A stretch of 64,000 bases of DNA from CALCLY01 sp900552775 (lineage in GTDB: Bacteria; Bacillota; Clostridia; UMGS1883; UMGS1540): NCBI GenBank assembly GCA_937966555.1, contig CALCLY010000036.1, forward strand, positions 1 through 64,000. Reading direction: 5' to 3'. Under the pieces are notes generated by a model. The model ran no database searches and had not been told where the DNA came from. It saw nothing but the letters and a program-made list of their open reading frames with translations. This document shows, one piece after another, positions 45,258 through 52,206 of the stretch. Positions within the stretch are counted from its first letter, which is position 1. The number at the start of each line of letters is the position of its first letter. Both the position numbers and the translations under genes were made by a program.

Positions 45258-46001
45258 TCATTTTGATTTTTTTATTATTTTTTGGACGGCTGCTCCGTCA
45301 AGCTGATTTACAGAGATGAATTTTCCGTTGTAAAAAGCACCCCAGTTGTTAAAAACGCACGGAAGATTTTTTGCCTTTTCAATGGAATTTACTAATCTGA
45401 AATCGGCGGGAATATTGTTGTCGTAACAGTGTTTTTGAAGCTTTTCGATTCGCTGAAAGATAAACGGGCACTGGTAGTCGTAAAAGATAACCAAATTCTT
45501 TTCCGGAATTTTCTGAGTTACCGTGGGTGAAAATTCTGGATTTGTGCCGTCAAACGAAAGCGACAAAAGCTCGTAGCCGTCTTTTGTTTCAGAGACGGTT
45601 TTAAAACCGAACTTTTTTGCAAAGTTCTGATCCGAAAGCCAGTTTTTCTGTTTTGCGGCGCCTAACATACAAACGCCGGATTTGCCTTGTTCTTTCGCGC
45701 TTTTTATGCAGTGTTCCATAAGACTGCGCCCGTATCCGTTGCCCTTTGGCGTCCCCTGAACCCAAAGACAGTATATGTATAAAAAGTTGTCTCCCACAAT
45801 CGGCACCCACGCTGTCTCAAGCGGGGCATATTCTATAAAGGCACATTCTTTTGCATTAAGCTTTCTGAAAACATGTCCTTCGTTTAATCTTTCGGAAAGC
45901 CATTGTTTTTTTGCGTCGATACCGGGGTGAGATTTTGCCCGTATTATACAGCATATGTGTTCATCGGATATATTTTCTTTTGTTATTTCTGTGTATTCCA
46001 T
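45258..46001 (-). CDS. GNAT N-acetyltransferase with C-terminal YoaP domain (247 aa)
   Basis: A cytoplasmic acetyltransferase of unknown substrate. The N-terminal GNAT fold (about 30-155) contains the acetyl-CoA loop QGTPKGNGYGRSLM (around 85-98). The C-terminal YoaP-like thioredoxin-fold part (about 170-245) begins VIFYDYQCPF and ends GKFISVNQLDG. The order is the same as in Bacillus YoaP. A perfect consensus promoter lies upstream on the minus strand. The decayed transposase starts just 10 bases downstream of the stop. Confidence 0.85.
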   Translation of the reverse strand: MEYTEITKENISDEHICCIIRAKSHPGIDAKKQWLSERLNEGHVFRKLNAKECAFIEYAPLETAWVPIVGDNFLYIYCLWVQGTPKGNGYGRSLMEHCIKSAKEQGKSGVCMLGAAKQKNWLSDQNFAKKFGFKTVSETKDGYELLSLSFDGTNPEFSPTVTQKIPEKNLVIFYDYQCPFIFQRIEKLQKHCYDNNIPADFRLVNSIEKAKNLPCVFNNWGAFYNGKFISVNQLDGAAVQKIIKKSK

Positions 46002-46070
46002 TAAAATCCCCTTGTTTTTTTAAATCTTACGGTGTTCGAATCGCTTATGCCTATGCTTAAGTTATAATAA

Positions 46071-46099
46071 ATTATACTTGGAAAAAGCTATGTTGTCAA
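46071..46099 (-). promoter_or_regulatory. Consensus sigma-A promoter for the GNAT/YoaP gene
   Basis: Minus strand: TTGACA, 17 bases, TATAAT, matching consensus at all twelve positions; the transcript leader would be about 60 bases. Confidence 0.8.
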
Positions 46100-46170
46100 C
46101 ATCTAAATGACGCTGAATATTTCAGGTTTTTATCTAATTTATAAAAATTGCATTTTTTTGCAAAAAACAG

Positions 46171-46199
46171 TTGACTTTTAGCTAAAAGAGTAATAAAAT
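46171..46199 (+). promoter_or_regulatory. Promoter for typA
   Basis: TTGACT, 17 bases, TAAAAT. It is divergent from the GNAT/YoaP promoter. Confidence 0.7.
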
Positions 46200-46235
46200 A
46201 AAAAGATATGAATAAAAATGAAAGGCTGTGCTGAC

Positions 46236-48041
46236 GTGAATCAGAAAAATATAAGAAATATAGCAATTGTTGCGCATGTTGACCACGGCAAAACAACGCT
46301 TGTTGACGCGATGCTCAAACAAAGCGGCGCTTTCCGTGAAAATGAGCAGCTTGAAGAAAGAGTTATGGATTCCGGCGATATTGAACGCGAGAGAGGTATT
46401 ACGATTCTTGCTAAAAATACATCGCTTATGTACGGAGACACCAAAATCAATATAATAGACACACCCGGGCATGCCGATTTCGGCGGCGAGGTTGAACGAG
46501 GACTTAAAATGGCAGACGGAATTCTGCTTCTTGTTGACGCTTTTGAAGGATGTATGCCTCAGACAAGATTTGTGCTTAAAAAGGCGCTTGCGCTTAATTT
46601 AAAGCCAATTGTTGTCGTAAACAAGATAGACAGACCCAATGCACGCCCATATGAAGTCGTGGATGAGGTGCTGGAACTTCTGATAGATCTTGACGCTACG
46701 GACGAGCAGCTTGATTCTCCGGTTGTGTACGCTTCCGCAAGAGACGGTTACGCTTCTCTTTCGCCTGAGGAAAAGGGAGAAAACTTAAAGTGTCTTTTTG
46801 ACCTTATTATGGAGACTATTCCGGCACCCACGGGCGAGCTTGACGCACCGTTTCAGATGCTCGTTTCAAATATAGATTATGATGAATACACGGGCAGAAT
46901 AGCAATAGGAAAAATTGAACGCGGCAGCATAAATGTTAATGCGCCCGTTACGGTTTGCCGCGGCGATAAAACAGAAAACGCAAAAATCACAAAGCTTTTC
47001 ACATATGCAAATCTCGGTAAAGTTGTTGCCGAGAGCGCTTCTGTGGGAGATATCGTTGCGCTTTCGGGAATGGCGGATATAAATATAGGGGATACGGTGT
47101 GTGATCCTTCGGCGCCTGAGCCGCTTCCGTTTGTCGAGATTGACCGTCCCGTACTTTCAATGACATTTTCGGTAAATGACAGTCCTTTTGCGGGACTTGA
47201 GGGCGAATATGTAACATCGCGCCATTTGAGAGACAGACTGTACCGTGAACTTTTGTCAAATATAAGCCTTGAAGTTAAAGATACGGATTCCACGGAATCG
47301 TTCACGGTTTCGGGAAGGGGAGAGCTGCATTTATCGGTTCTCATAGAAGAAATGCGCAGACAGGGCTATGAATTTCAGGTTTCAAAGCCGGAGGTTATAA
47401 CAAAAACAATTGACGGCGTTTTGTGCGAGCCTATAGAAAGGCTTACAATTGACGTGCCTGAAGAATTTACGGGGACTGTTATGGAAGGTGTCGGCGCGAG
47501 AAAAGCAGAGCTCATCAACATGGCTCCGTCCGCAAACGGATTCTGCCGCATGGAGTTTAAAATTCCGGCAAGAGGCCTTGTTGGATACCGCGATAAACTT
47601 TTGACAGAAACGCGCGGAACATGCGTTATGAACCATGTGTTTGACGGATATGAACCTTTTAAAGGTGAAATTCCGACAAGAAACCGCGGTTCGCTTGTTG
47701 CGTTTGAACAGGGAGAAGCTATAGCGTACGGTCTTTTCGGCGCGCAGGACAGGGGAACTATGTTTATAAGTCCCGGTGAAAAGGTTTATGAGGGTATGGT
47801 TGTAGGTGAAAACAGCCGTCAGGACGATATTGTGGTCAATGTCTGCAAAAGAAAACAGGCAACAAACACACGTGCTTCCGGAAGCGATGAGGCTGTACGT
47901 CTTACGACGCCGAGAGTTATGAGCCTTGAGCAGTGCATAGATTTCCTCGGACCGGACGAGCTTCTTGAAGTTACGCCCGAACATCTCAGAATAAGAAAAA
48001 GAATTTTGAGAGCTGATATAAGGCTTAAAAAGAAAAAATAA
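46236..48041 (+). CDS. typA: Translational GTPase TypA/BipA
   Basis: Ribosome-associated GTPase of the elongation-factor family, involved in 50S assembly and stress adaptation. G1 is AHVDHGKTT (about 12-20), switch II is DTPGHADFGGEV, and G4 is NKIDRP. Domain II, the EF-G-like domain III and the TypA-specific C-terminus (GLFGAQDRGTMFISPGEKVYEGMVVGE) are complete in about 601 residues. The GTG at 46236 is preferred because AAAGG (46221-46225) lies ten bases upstream; an ATG at 46218 is in frame but has no SD. It is monocistronic, followed by the dispersed repeat. Confidence 0.93.
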   Translation: MNQKNIRNIAIVAHVDHGKTTLVDAMLKQSGAFRENEQLEERVMDSGDIERERGITILAKNTSLMYGDTKINIIDTPGHADFGGEVERGLKMADGILLLVDAFEGCMPQTRFVLKKALALNLKPIVVVNKIDRPNARPYEVVDEVLELLIDLDATDEQLDSPVVYASARDGYASLSPEEKGENLKCLFDLIMETIPAPTGELDAPFQMLVSNIDYDEYTGRIAIGKIERGSINVNAPVTVCRGDKTENAKITKLFTYANLGKVVAESASVGDIVALSGMADINIGDTVCDPSAPEPLPFVEIDRPVLSMTFSVNDSPFAGLEGEYVTSRHLRDRLYRELLSNISLEVKDTDSTESFTVSGRGELHLSVLIEEMRRQGYEFQVSKPEVITKTIDGVLCEPIERLTIDVPEEFTGTVMEGVGARKAELINMAPSANGFCRMEFKIPARGLVGYRDKLLTETRGTCVMNHVFDGYEPFKGEIPTRNRGSLVAFEQGEAIAYGLFGAQDRGTMFISPGEKVYEGMVVGENSRQDDIVVNVCKRKQATNTRASGSDEAVRLTTPRVMSLEQCIDFLGPDELLEVTPEHLRIRKRILRADIRLKKKK

Positions 48042-48048
48042 CATAAAA

Positions 48049-48300
48049 GGGGATGTTAAAAAACTCCCGAACGCAAGAAAAAGGAAAAAACACCTATCAT
48101 GGAATATGCAGATGATGCAGTTAGATTTATTTAGATGTGGAAAAATCAAAAAAATTGATTTTTTAAAAAATATACTTTTTCTTGCTATCGGCAAACTTCG
48201 CCTCTCGACGTACTTATGTACGCCTTCGGGTAACCCAAAACCAAAGTTTTGGCTCAGTTAGCCGATTCCAAAGCTTTTTCCCTATCCCCTTGAAAAAACG
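48049..48300 (+). repeat. Dispersed repeat, copy 2a (truncated at the palindromic end)
   Basis: Starts with GGGGATGTTAAAAAAC and matches the reverse complement of 13138-13426 up to CCCTATCCCCTTGAAAAAA, with several substitutions and small indels. The 63-codon frame seen in copy 1 is broken by a stop after about 20 codons. It lacks the terminal palindrome and runs directly into a second, shortened copy. Confidence 0.75.
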
Positions 48301-48462
48301 TGGATGTTAAAAAACTCCGGAACGCAAGAAAAGACGTACCTAAGTACGCCTTCGGGTACCCCAAAACTAAAGTTTTGGCTCAGTTTGCCGATTCCAAAGT
48401 TTTTCCTTATCCCTTTGAAAAAATGGGCTGTTTAAAAAGTCGATTGACTTTTTAAACAGCCC
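48301..48462 (+). repeat. Dispersed repeat, copy 2b (internal deletion)
   Basis: A second unit that begins TGGATGTTAAAAAACTCCGG, jumps from CGCAAGAAAA to GACGTACC (deleting the central part), and ends with the complete terminal palindrome. It shares GGGTACCCCAAAACTAAAG and flanking sequence with copy 1. With 48042-48472 containing no gene, these two units fill the whole gap between typA and the E2-like gene. Confidence 0.75.
48425..48462. terminator. 17-bp palindrome acting as terminator
   Basis: GGGCTGTTTAAAAAGTC / GACTTTTTAAACAGCCC, a perfect 17-bp stem with a 4-base loop. It has ATTTTTTC beyond it in the minus direction, so it can end transcription of the E2-like gene whose stop is ten bases away. 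Confidence 0.75.
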
Positions 48463-48472
48463 ATTTCATAAT

Positions 48473-49351
48473 TTAATCTATATCGTATACAACCTCATCA
48501 GGAGGTTTGTCAAGCAAATACGGATTTTCAAGGTAAGTTTTAAGAACTTTAAGTGCGGAAGCAAAGTAAAATCCGTCGCAAATTCTTTCATCCGTTGTAA
48601 TGGCAAAATCAACGTATTTTCTGCGTACGCATGTGCCGTCGGGCTCAAGCTCGTTGGCATTTCTGTAGCCGCCGTATGAGATGAAAACGGGGCAGTTTCC
48701 GAAGTCGTAAAGGTGATGATATATGGGCGGTATTCCGAGAGAACCCATGGAGGTTATAACAAACGAACCGTGAAAAGGACTTACCGCAAGCAGAGATTTC
48801 GGAATCAGACCGAAATAGTCCATCACCCTTAAAACCGACACCGTTGCCGAAAGCATAATAGACGGTATGTAGTTTAAGACGCGCGCTGTTTTTTCAAATC
48901 CGCTTTCTTCCGACGAAGGGTTCTTGGCGGAACTTGTATGAGAGTTAAAAATATTGTAAATCTGTTCAGCCGTGGCATCACGCGGAAATTCCATTTTAAT
49001 TTCCGTGTCCGGAGCGTCCAAAGTCATTTCGGTTTTAACCGTCATAATACCCAAAACATTATTTCTGGCAAAAATCTTCTGTCCCGATATAAATCTGTTT
49101 ATTGCCGGGCGCTGCGAAATTGTTCTGACATATGCCGCAACAAACACATGCGGCATCCCGAAATTTTTAAGTCCGGCGCGGCGTTTTTCATGTATATAAG
49201 CGCGTATGGCGTCTGCTCTGGCGGAGCTTTTTATAAGGTTTTGCGAGTCTGCGCGAACCTTCATAATGTGCGGTGCAACGCGGCTCATGGGAGAGAGCGT
49301 TTTAATACGGTATCCGTCGCTTCTGTCTCCGATTCTTTTTTTTCTTTCCAA
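48473..49351 (-). CDS. 2-oxo acid dehydrogenase E2-like acyltransferase domain protein (292 aa)
   Basis: A stand-alone protein with the catalytic-domain fold of dihydrolipoamide acyltransferases (also the chloramphenicol acetyltransferase fold), with no lipoyl or peripheral-subunit-binding domain. Characteristic parts: FVAAYVRTISQRPAINRF (about 70-87), FHGSFVITSMGSLGIPPIYHHL (about 193-214) and, at the end, TDERICDGFYFASALKVL. The active-site HxxxDG becomes E255-RIC-D259-G260, so the catalytic histidine is glutamate. No E1 or E3 gene is nearby. It starts at TTG 49351 with AAGGA ten bases upstream; no ATG fits. It might be an acyltransferase with an altered mechanism or a non-catalytic protein. 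Confidence 0.75.
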   Translation of the reverse strand: MERKKRIGDRSDGYRIKTLSPMSRVAPHIMKVRADSQNLIKSSARADAIRAYIHEKRRAGLKNFGMPHVFVAAYVRTISQRPAINRFISGQKIFARNNVLGIMTVKTEMTLDAPDTEIKMEFPRDATAEQIYNIFNSHTSSAKNPSSEESGFEKTARVLNYIPSIMLSATVSVLRVMDYFGLIPKSLLAVSPFHGSFVITSMGSLGIPPIYHHLYDFGNCPVFISYGGYRNANELEPDGTCVRRKYVDFAITTDERICDGFYFASALKVLKTYLENPYLLDKPPDEVVYDID

Positions 49352-49395
49352 AATAAATCATTCCTTATAGATATGTATAAAGTATAACAATATAG

Positions 49396-49424
49396 AGTAT
49401 AACACAGAATAATCAAAAATGCAA
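49396..49424 (-). promoter_or_regulatory. Promoter for the E2-like gene
   Basis: Minus strand: TTGCAT, 17 bases, TATACT; a second TATACT lies 15 bases further downstream. Confidence 0.5.
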
Positions 49425-49482
49425 ATTTTTTTGAAATAACCCGAGAAAATAAGTGAATAATGCCGATATAGGGTGAGCTCGG

Positions 49483-49511
49483 TTGACATAACACACAATA
49501 TATGATATAAT
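49483..49511 (+). promoter_or_regulatory. Consensus sigma-A promoter for azlCD
   Basis: TTGACA, 17 bases, TATAAT, a full match to consensus. Confidence 0.8.
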
Positions 49512-49537
49512 TTTTATTGCCCGGAAGGCGATAAAAA
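49511..49537 (+). promoter_or_regulatory. Hairpin at the azlCD transcription start
   Basis: TTTTTATTGCC and GGCGATAAAAA form an 11-bp inverted repeat with one G-T pair, beginning at the last base of the -10 box and covering the predicted start site. It could be a repressor operator or a 5' mRNA hairpin. Confidence 0.45.
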
Positions 49538-49561
49538 TTTATTTGCGGCGGTAAAGCACAT

Positions 49562-50272
49562 ATGAAAAAAACAGATTTTTTTAAAGGCATTAAAGACGGA
49601 CTGCCTATTTGTATAGGATATTTGTCGGTGGCATTTGCTTTTGGTATTTTTTCAACCGAAAGCGGACTTACAATAATTGAGGCACTGCTTATTTCGATGA
49701 CAAATGTCACCTCGGCGGGGCAGCTTGCAGGTGTGCCGATTATAGCTTCGGGCGGTTCGCTTCTGGAACTTGCGGCAACCCAGTTTGTTATAAACTCGAG
49801 ATACGCGCTGATGTCTGTCTCTCTGTCGCAGAGACTCGGGAAAAATATACGTATGATTGACAGACTTTTAATTTCATTTGTCAATACGGACGAAGTTTTT
49901 GCCGTTGCAATGGGGCAGGGAAAAGCTCTGGACAGAAAATATATGTACGGACTTATACTTACGCCGTACATCGGCTGGAGCGTAGGCACACTTGTCGGTG
50001 CGGTGGCGGGAAATATTCTGCCGCATATAATTACCTCGGCTTTGGGAATAGCAATTTACGGAATGTTTATTGCAATAGTGGTGCCTGAAACAAAAAAACA
50101 CCGTCCGTCTGCGCTTTGCGTTTTGTTTGCAATTGCGCTGAGCTGTGCTTTTTCGTATATTCCGGCGCTTAAAAGTGTTCCGAACGGGTTTGTTATTATA
50201 ATATGTGCCGCGGCGGCAAGCGCGGTATTTGCATTTGCGGCGCCGGTGAAAGTTGAGGATACAGATGAATAA
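49562..50272 (+). CDS. azlC: Branched-chain amino acid exporter, large subunit AzlC
   Basis: Membrane protein of the AzlC/YgaZ family which, with a small AzlD partner, exports branched-chain amino acids. It has the N-terminal segment DGLPICIGYLSVAFAFG, the TSAGQLAG motif near 60 and about six to seven helices in 236 residues. The SD is weak (GGCGGTAAAG). It overlaps azlD by 8 bases. It has its own consensus promoter with a hairpin at the start site. Confidence 0.9.
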   Translation: MKKTDFFKGIKDGLPICIGYLSVAFAFGIFSTESGLTIIEALLISMTNVTSAGQLAGVPIIASGGSLLELAATQFVINSRYALMSVSLSQRLGKNIRMIDRLLISFVNTDEVFAVAMGQGKALDRKYMYGLILTPYIGWSVGTLVGAVAGNILPHIITSALGIAIYGMFIAIVVPETKKHRPSALCVLFAIALSCAFSYIPALKSVPNGFVIIICAAAASAVFAFAAPVKVEDTDE

Positions 50273-50576
50273 GTTTTTTATATATTTGCTCGTGATGGCA
50301 GGTGTTACATATTTGATACGAATGATTCCGCTTGCACTGGTTAAAGAAAAGATAAAAAATAAATACGTTTTGTCATTTTTGTACTATATACCGTATACGG
50401 TTTTAAGCGTTATGACAATTCCGGCTATTTTCAGTTCGTCATCTTATAAGCTTTCGGCAGTTGTGGGCTTTATAGCGGCAATGATTGCGGCATATTTTGA
50501 AAAAAGCCTTGTGAAGGTGGCATCGCTTGCGTGCGTTGCAGTATTGATTACGGAACTTTTGATACAGTATGTGTAA
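50265..50576 (+). CDS. azlD: Branched-chain amino acid exporter, small subunit AzlD
   Basis: Small partner (103 residues, about four helices) of AzlC, with the typical YLIRMIPLALV start and YYIPYTVLSVMTIPAIF helix. The ATG at 50265 with TGAGGA six bases upstream is preferred to the TTG at 50253. The overlap with azlC suggests translational coupling. Confidence 0.88.
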   Translation: MNKFFIYLLVMAGVTYLIRMIPLALVKEKIKNKYVLSFLYYIPYTVLSVMTIPAIFSSSSYKLSAVVGFIAAMIAAYFEKSLVKVASLACVAVLITELLIQYV

Positions 50577-50584
50577 TAAAAAAG

Positions 50585-50627
50585 AGTGGCTGCGGAGAAA
50601 TTTTATTTTCCGCGGTCACTTTTTTTG
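50585..50627 (+). terminator. Terminator after azlCD
   Basis: AGTGGCTGCGGA pairs with TCCGCGGTCACT with one interior mismatch, followed by T7. Confidence 0.85.
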
Positions 50628-50693
50628 TGTTTTTTAAATTAAACAGGAGTTCCTTTTAAATTCTTCGTGCATACGTTAAAAGCAATCGTGTTA

Positions 50694-50722
50694 TAGACAA
50701 TATTAAAAAAAGCTGATAAAAT
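50694..50722 (+). promoter_or_regulatory. Putative promoter of the 137-aa protein gene
   Basis: TAGACA, 17 bases, TAAAAT; one mismatch to consensus in each box. Confidence 0.45.
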
Positions 50723-50758
50723 ATTTTCAAATACTAAATTTTGAAAGAGGGCAAAGTC

Positions 50759-51172
50759 ATGTTTTACACAAACAAAGAAATATGCGAAAGCTTATCGGAC
50801 AAAAGCGCGGACGAAATCATCTCGGAGTTATTCGAGCATTACAGAATCAATTGTATGAATATGTTTAAAATTGACAGCAAGCGTATGGATTGCCTTATAG
50901 ATAACCTGAAAAACGGTTGTGAAAACAGAGAAGAAGCTATTAATGAATTGGTTAGGCTCATTATTTTATTTAGCAGCAGCAATGAAATGAAATTTGACAA
51001 AGGTTTTGTTTTGCAGGACGGTTTTTCAAAGGAATTGGGTTGTGGCTATCAGTGGTCATATCCCGCTGCGTGTGAAAGTGACGGAAAACTGTATGTGGTT
51101 TATACGCTCACATATAACAAGGAGGAAGAAAGAGGTGCTGTTGTTTCGGTGATAGATTTAACTCAAATATAA
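50759..51172 (+). CDS. Unrecognised protein with sialidase/BNR-like C-terminal stretch (137 aa)
   Basis: I do not recognise the whole protein. It is soluble, without a signal peptide. The first 80 residues are helical and charged. The last 50 (GYQWSYPAACESDGKLYVVYT, then RGAVVSVIDL) resemble the final blades of BNR-repeat sialidase-like proteins, which suggests a fusion or the remnant of a larger gene. The ATG at 50759 has AGAGGG 8 bases upstream; an in-frame TTG at 50741 has none. A plausible promoter lies upstream and a 40-bp palindromic terminator downstream, so it may well be expressed. Confidence 0.55.
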   Translation: MFYTNKEICESLSDKSADEIISELFEHYRINCMNMFKIDSKRMDCLIDNLKNGCENREEAINELVRLIILFSSSNEMKFDKGFVLQDGFSKELGCGYQWSYPAACESDGKLYVVYTLTYNKEEERGAVVSVIDLTQI

Positions 51173-51240
51173 AGAAATTGAAGAGTATTAAATATTGGTG
51201 AGAATATTTGCATGATTAGTTCAATTAAAAACGTGTACAG

Positions 51241-51280
51241 AAAAACAAAAACCGCTTGATATCAAGCGGTTTTTGTTTTT
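51241..51280. terminator. Perfect 40-bp palindromic bidirectional terminator
   Basis: All 40 bases are self-complementary (AAAAACAAAAACCGCTTGAT and its exact complement). The A/T tails provide U-runs in both directions, so it can end both the minus-strand tRNA transcript and the plus-strand 137-residue gene. Confidence 0.85.
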
Positions 51281-51365
51281 TGGTGGAGGGAGATGGATTC
51301 GAACCATCGAAGTCACTGACAACAGATTTACAGTCTGCCCCCTTTGGCCACTCGGGAACCCCTCC
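51281..51365 (-). tRNA. tRNA-Tyr (GUA)
   Basis: 85 bases with a class II long variable arm. The acceptor strands GGAGGGG and TCCCTCC pair, the anticodon loop reads CUGUAAA with anticodon GUA, the T-loop is GGTTCGAATCC, and CCA is encoded. It follows tRNA-Thr by five bases on the same transcript. Confidence 0.95.
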
Positions 51366-51370
51366 GAGTA

Positions 51371-51446
51371 TGGAGCTGGTGATGGGATTCGAACCCGCGA
51401 CCTGCTGATTACAAATCAGCTGCTCTACCAATTGAGCTACACCAGC
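51371..51446 (-). tRNA. tRNA-Thr (UGU)
   Basis: 76 bases. Acceptor GCTGGTG / CACCAGC, D-arm AGCTCAATTGGTAGAGC, anticodon stem-loop CTGATTTGTAATCAG with anticodon UGU, T-loop GGGTTCGAATCCC, and encoded CCA. Confidence 0.95.
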
Positions 51447-51465
51447 ATTTCCAAACGCAAGATTT

Positions 51466-51494
51466 ATTATAGCACAAAATCATACGCTTGTCAA
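51466..51494 (-). promoter_or_regulatory. Consensus promoter of the tRNA-Thr/tRNA-Tyr operon
   Basis: Minus strand: TTGACA, 17 bases, TATAAT, a full consensus match, about 20 bases upstream of tRNA-Thr. Confidence 0.85.
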
Positions 51495-51522
51495 CACTTT
51501 TTTTTATTTTTTTCAAAAAAAT

Positions 51523-52206
51523 TTAAAGAAGCGATTTTATGTCGGAAAGAGACGTTACGGTGAAGTCGGAATTTATATCTTTTAAGGGATTTTTGCCGTA
51601 TTTGTTAAACCAAATTGTTTTTATGCCGTAGCTTATGCCTCCTTCAATATCAGCCGTCAGAGAATCACCTATTATAACGATTTCGTCTTTTGATATGCCG
51701 CCGAGCCTTTGCATGCAAACGTCAAAAAATTCCTTTGTCGGCTTCTGAAAACCTATTTCAACGGATGTTATGCAGTCTTTTATGTATTGCAGCATGCCGC
51801 TTTTTTGAAGGCGCTGTGCCTGCTGCCGGTGTGCGGCATTGCTGGCAGTGTATACACTGTATTTTCGACTGAGATACTTAAGAAGGTCCAAAGCGCCGTC
51901 AACGGGCACGGAAGTTTCGGAAAGATTTTTAAAAAAATCCGCTTCAAACGCTTCTCCGTCAGCTTTAATGCCGCGTTTTTCAAAAATCAGATTCCATCTT
52001 ATACGGTGAAGTTCTTTTGGTGTGAGAGAGCCGAGTTCGATTCTTTGCCAGAGCATGTCATTTACTTCGTGAAACGTATCACACAGACTTTGCGTATATT
52101 CCAGTTTGTTTGCGGCACATGAAATGCGCATGGATTCTTCGGCGCACTTTGAAAAATCAAGCAGAGTGTCATCAATGTCTATTAAAACCGCCTTAATGTT
52201 GTTCAT
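51523..52206 (-). CDS. HAD-family phosphatase, YjjG-like (227 aa)
   Basis: Cytoplasmic haloacid-dehalogenase-type hydrolase of the YjjG (5'-nucleotidase, non-canonical pyrimidine nucleotides) subgroup. Motif I is LIDIDDTLLDF (nucleophile Asp near residue 10), motif II is YTASN (about 118), the motif III Lys is in GFQKPTKEFF, and motif IV is IIGDSLTADIEGG. The cap is the alpha-helical C1 type. Its ATG lies inside the end of the MATE gene (14-base overlap), so it is co-transcribed with it. Confidence 0.85.
   Translation of the reverse strand: MNNIKAVLIDIDDTLLDFSKCAEESMRISCAANKLEYTQSLCDTFHEVNDMLWQRIELGSLTPKELHRIRWNLIFEKRGIKADGEAFEADFFKNLSETSVPVDGALDLLKYLSRKYSVYTASNAAHRQQAQRLQKSGMLQYIKDCITSVEIGFQKPTKEFFDVCMQRLGGISKDEIVIIGDSLTADIEGGISYGIKTIWFNKYGKNPLKDINSDFTVTSLSDIKSLL

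Noticed and set aside
47382..48194. 270-codon minus-strand frame opposite typA
   Set aside because: Antisense to conserved TypA coding sequence; no motif or start signal.
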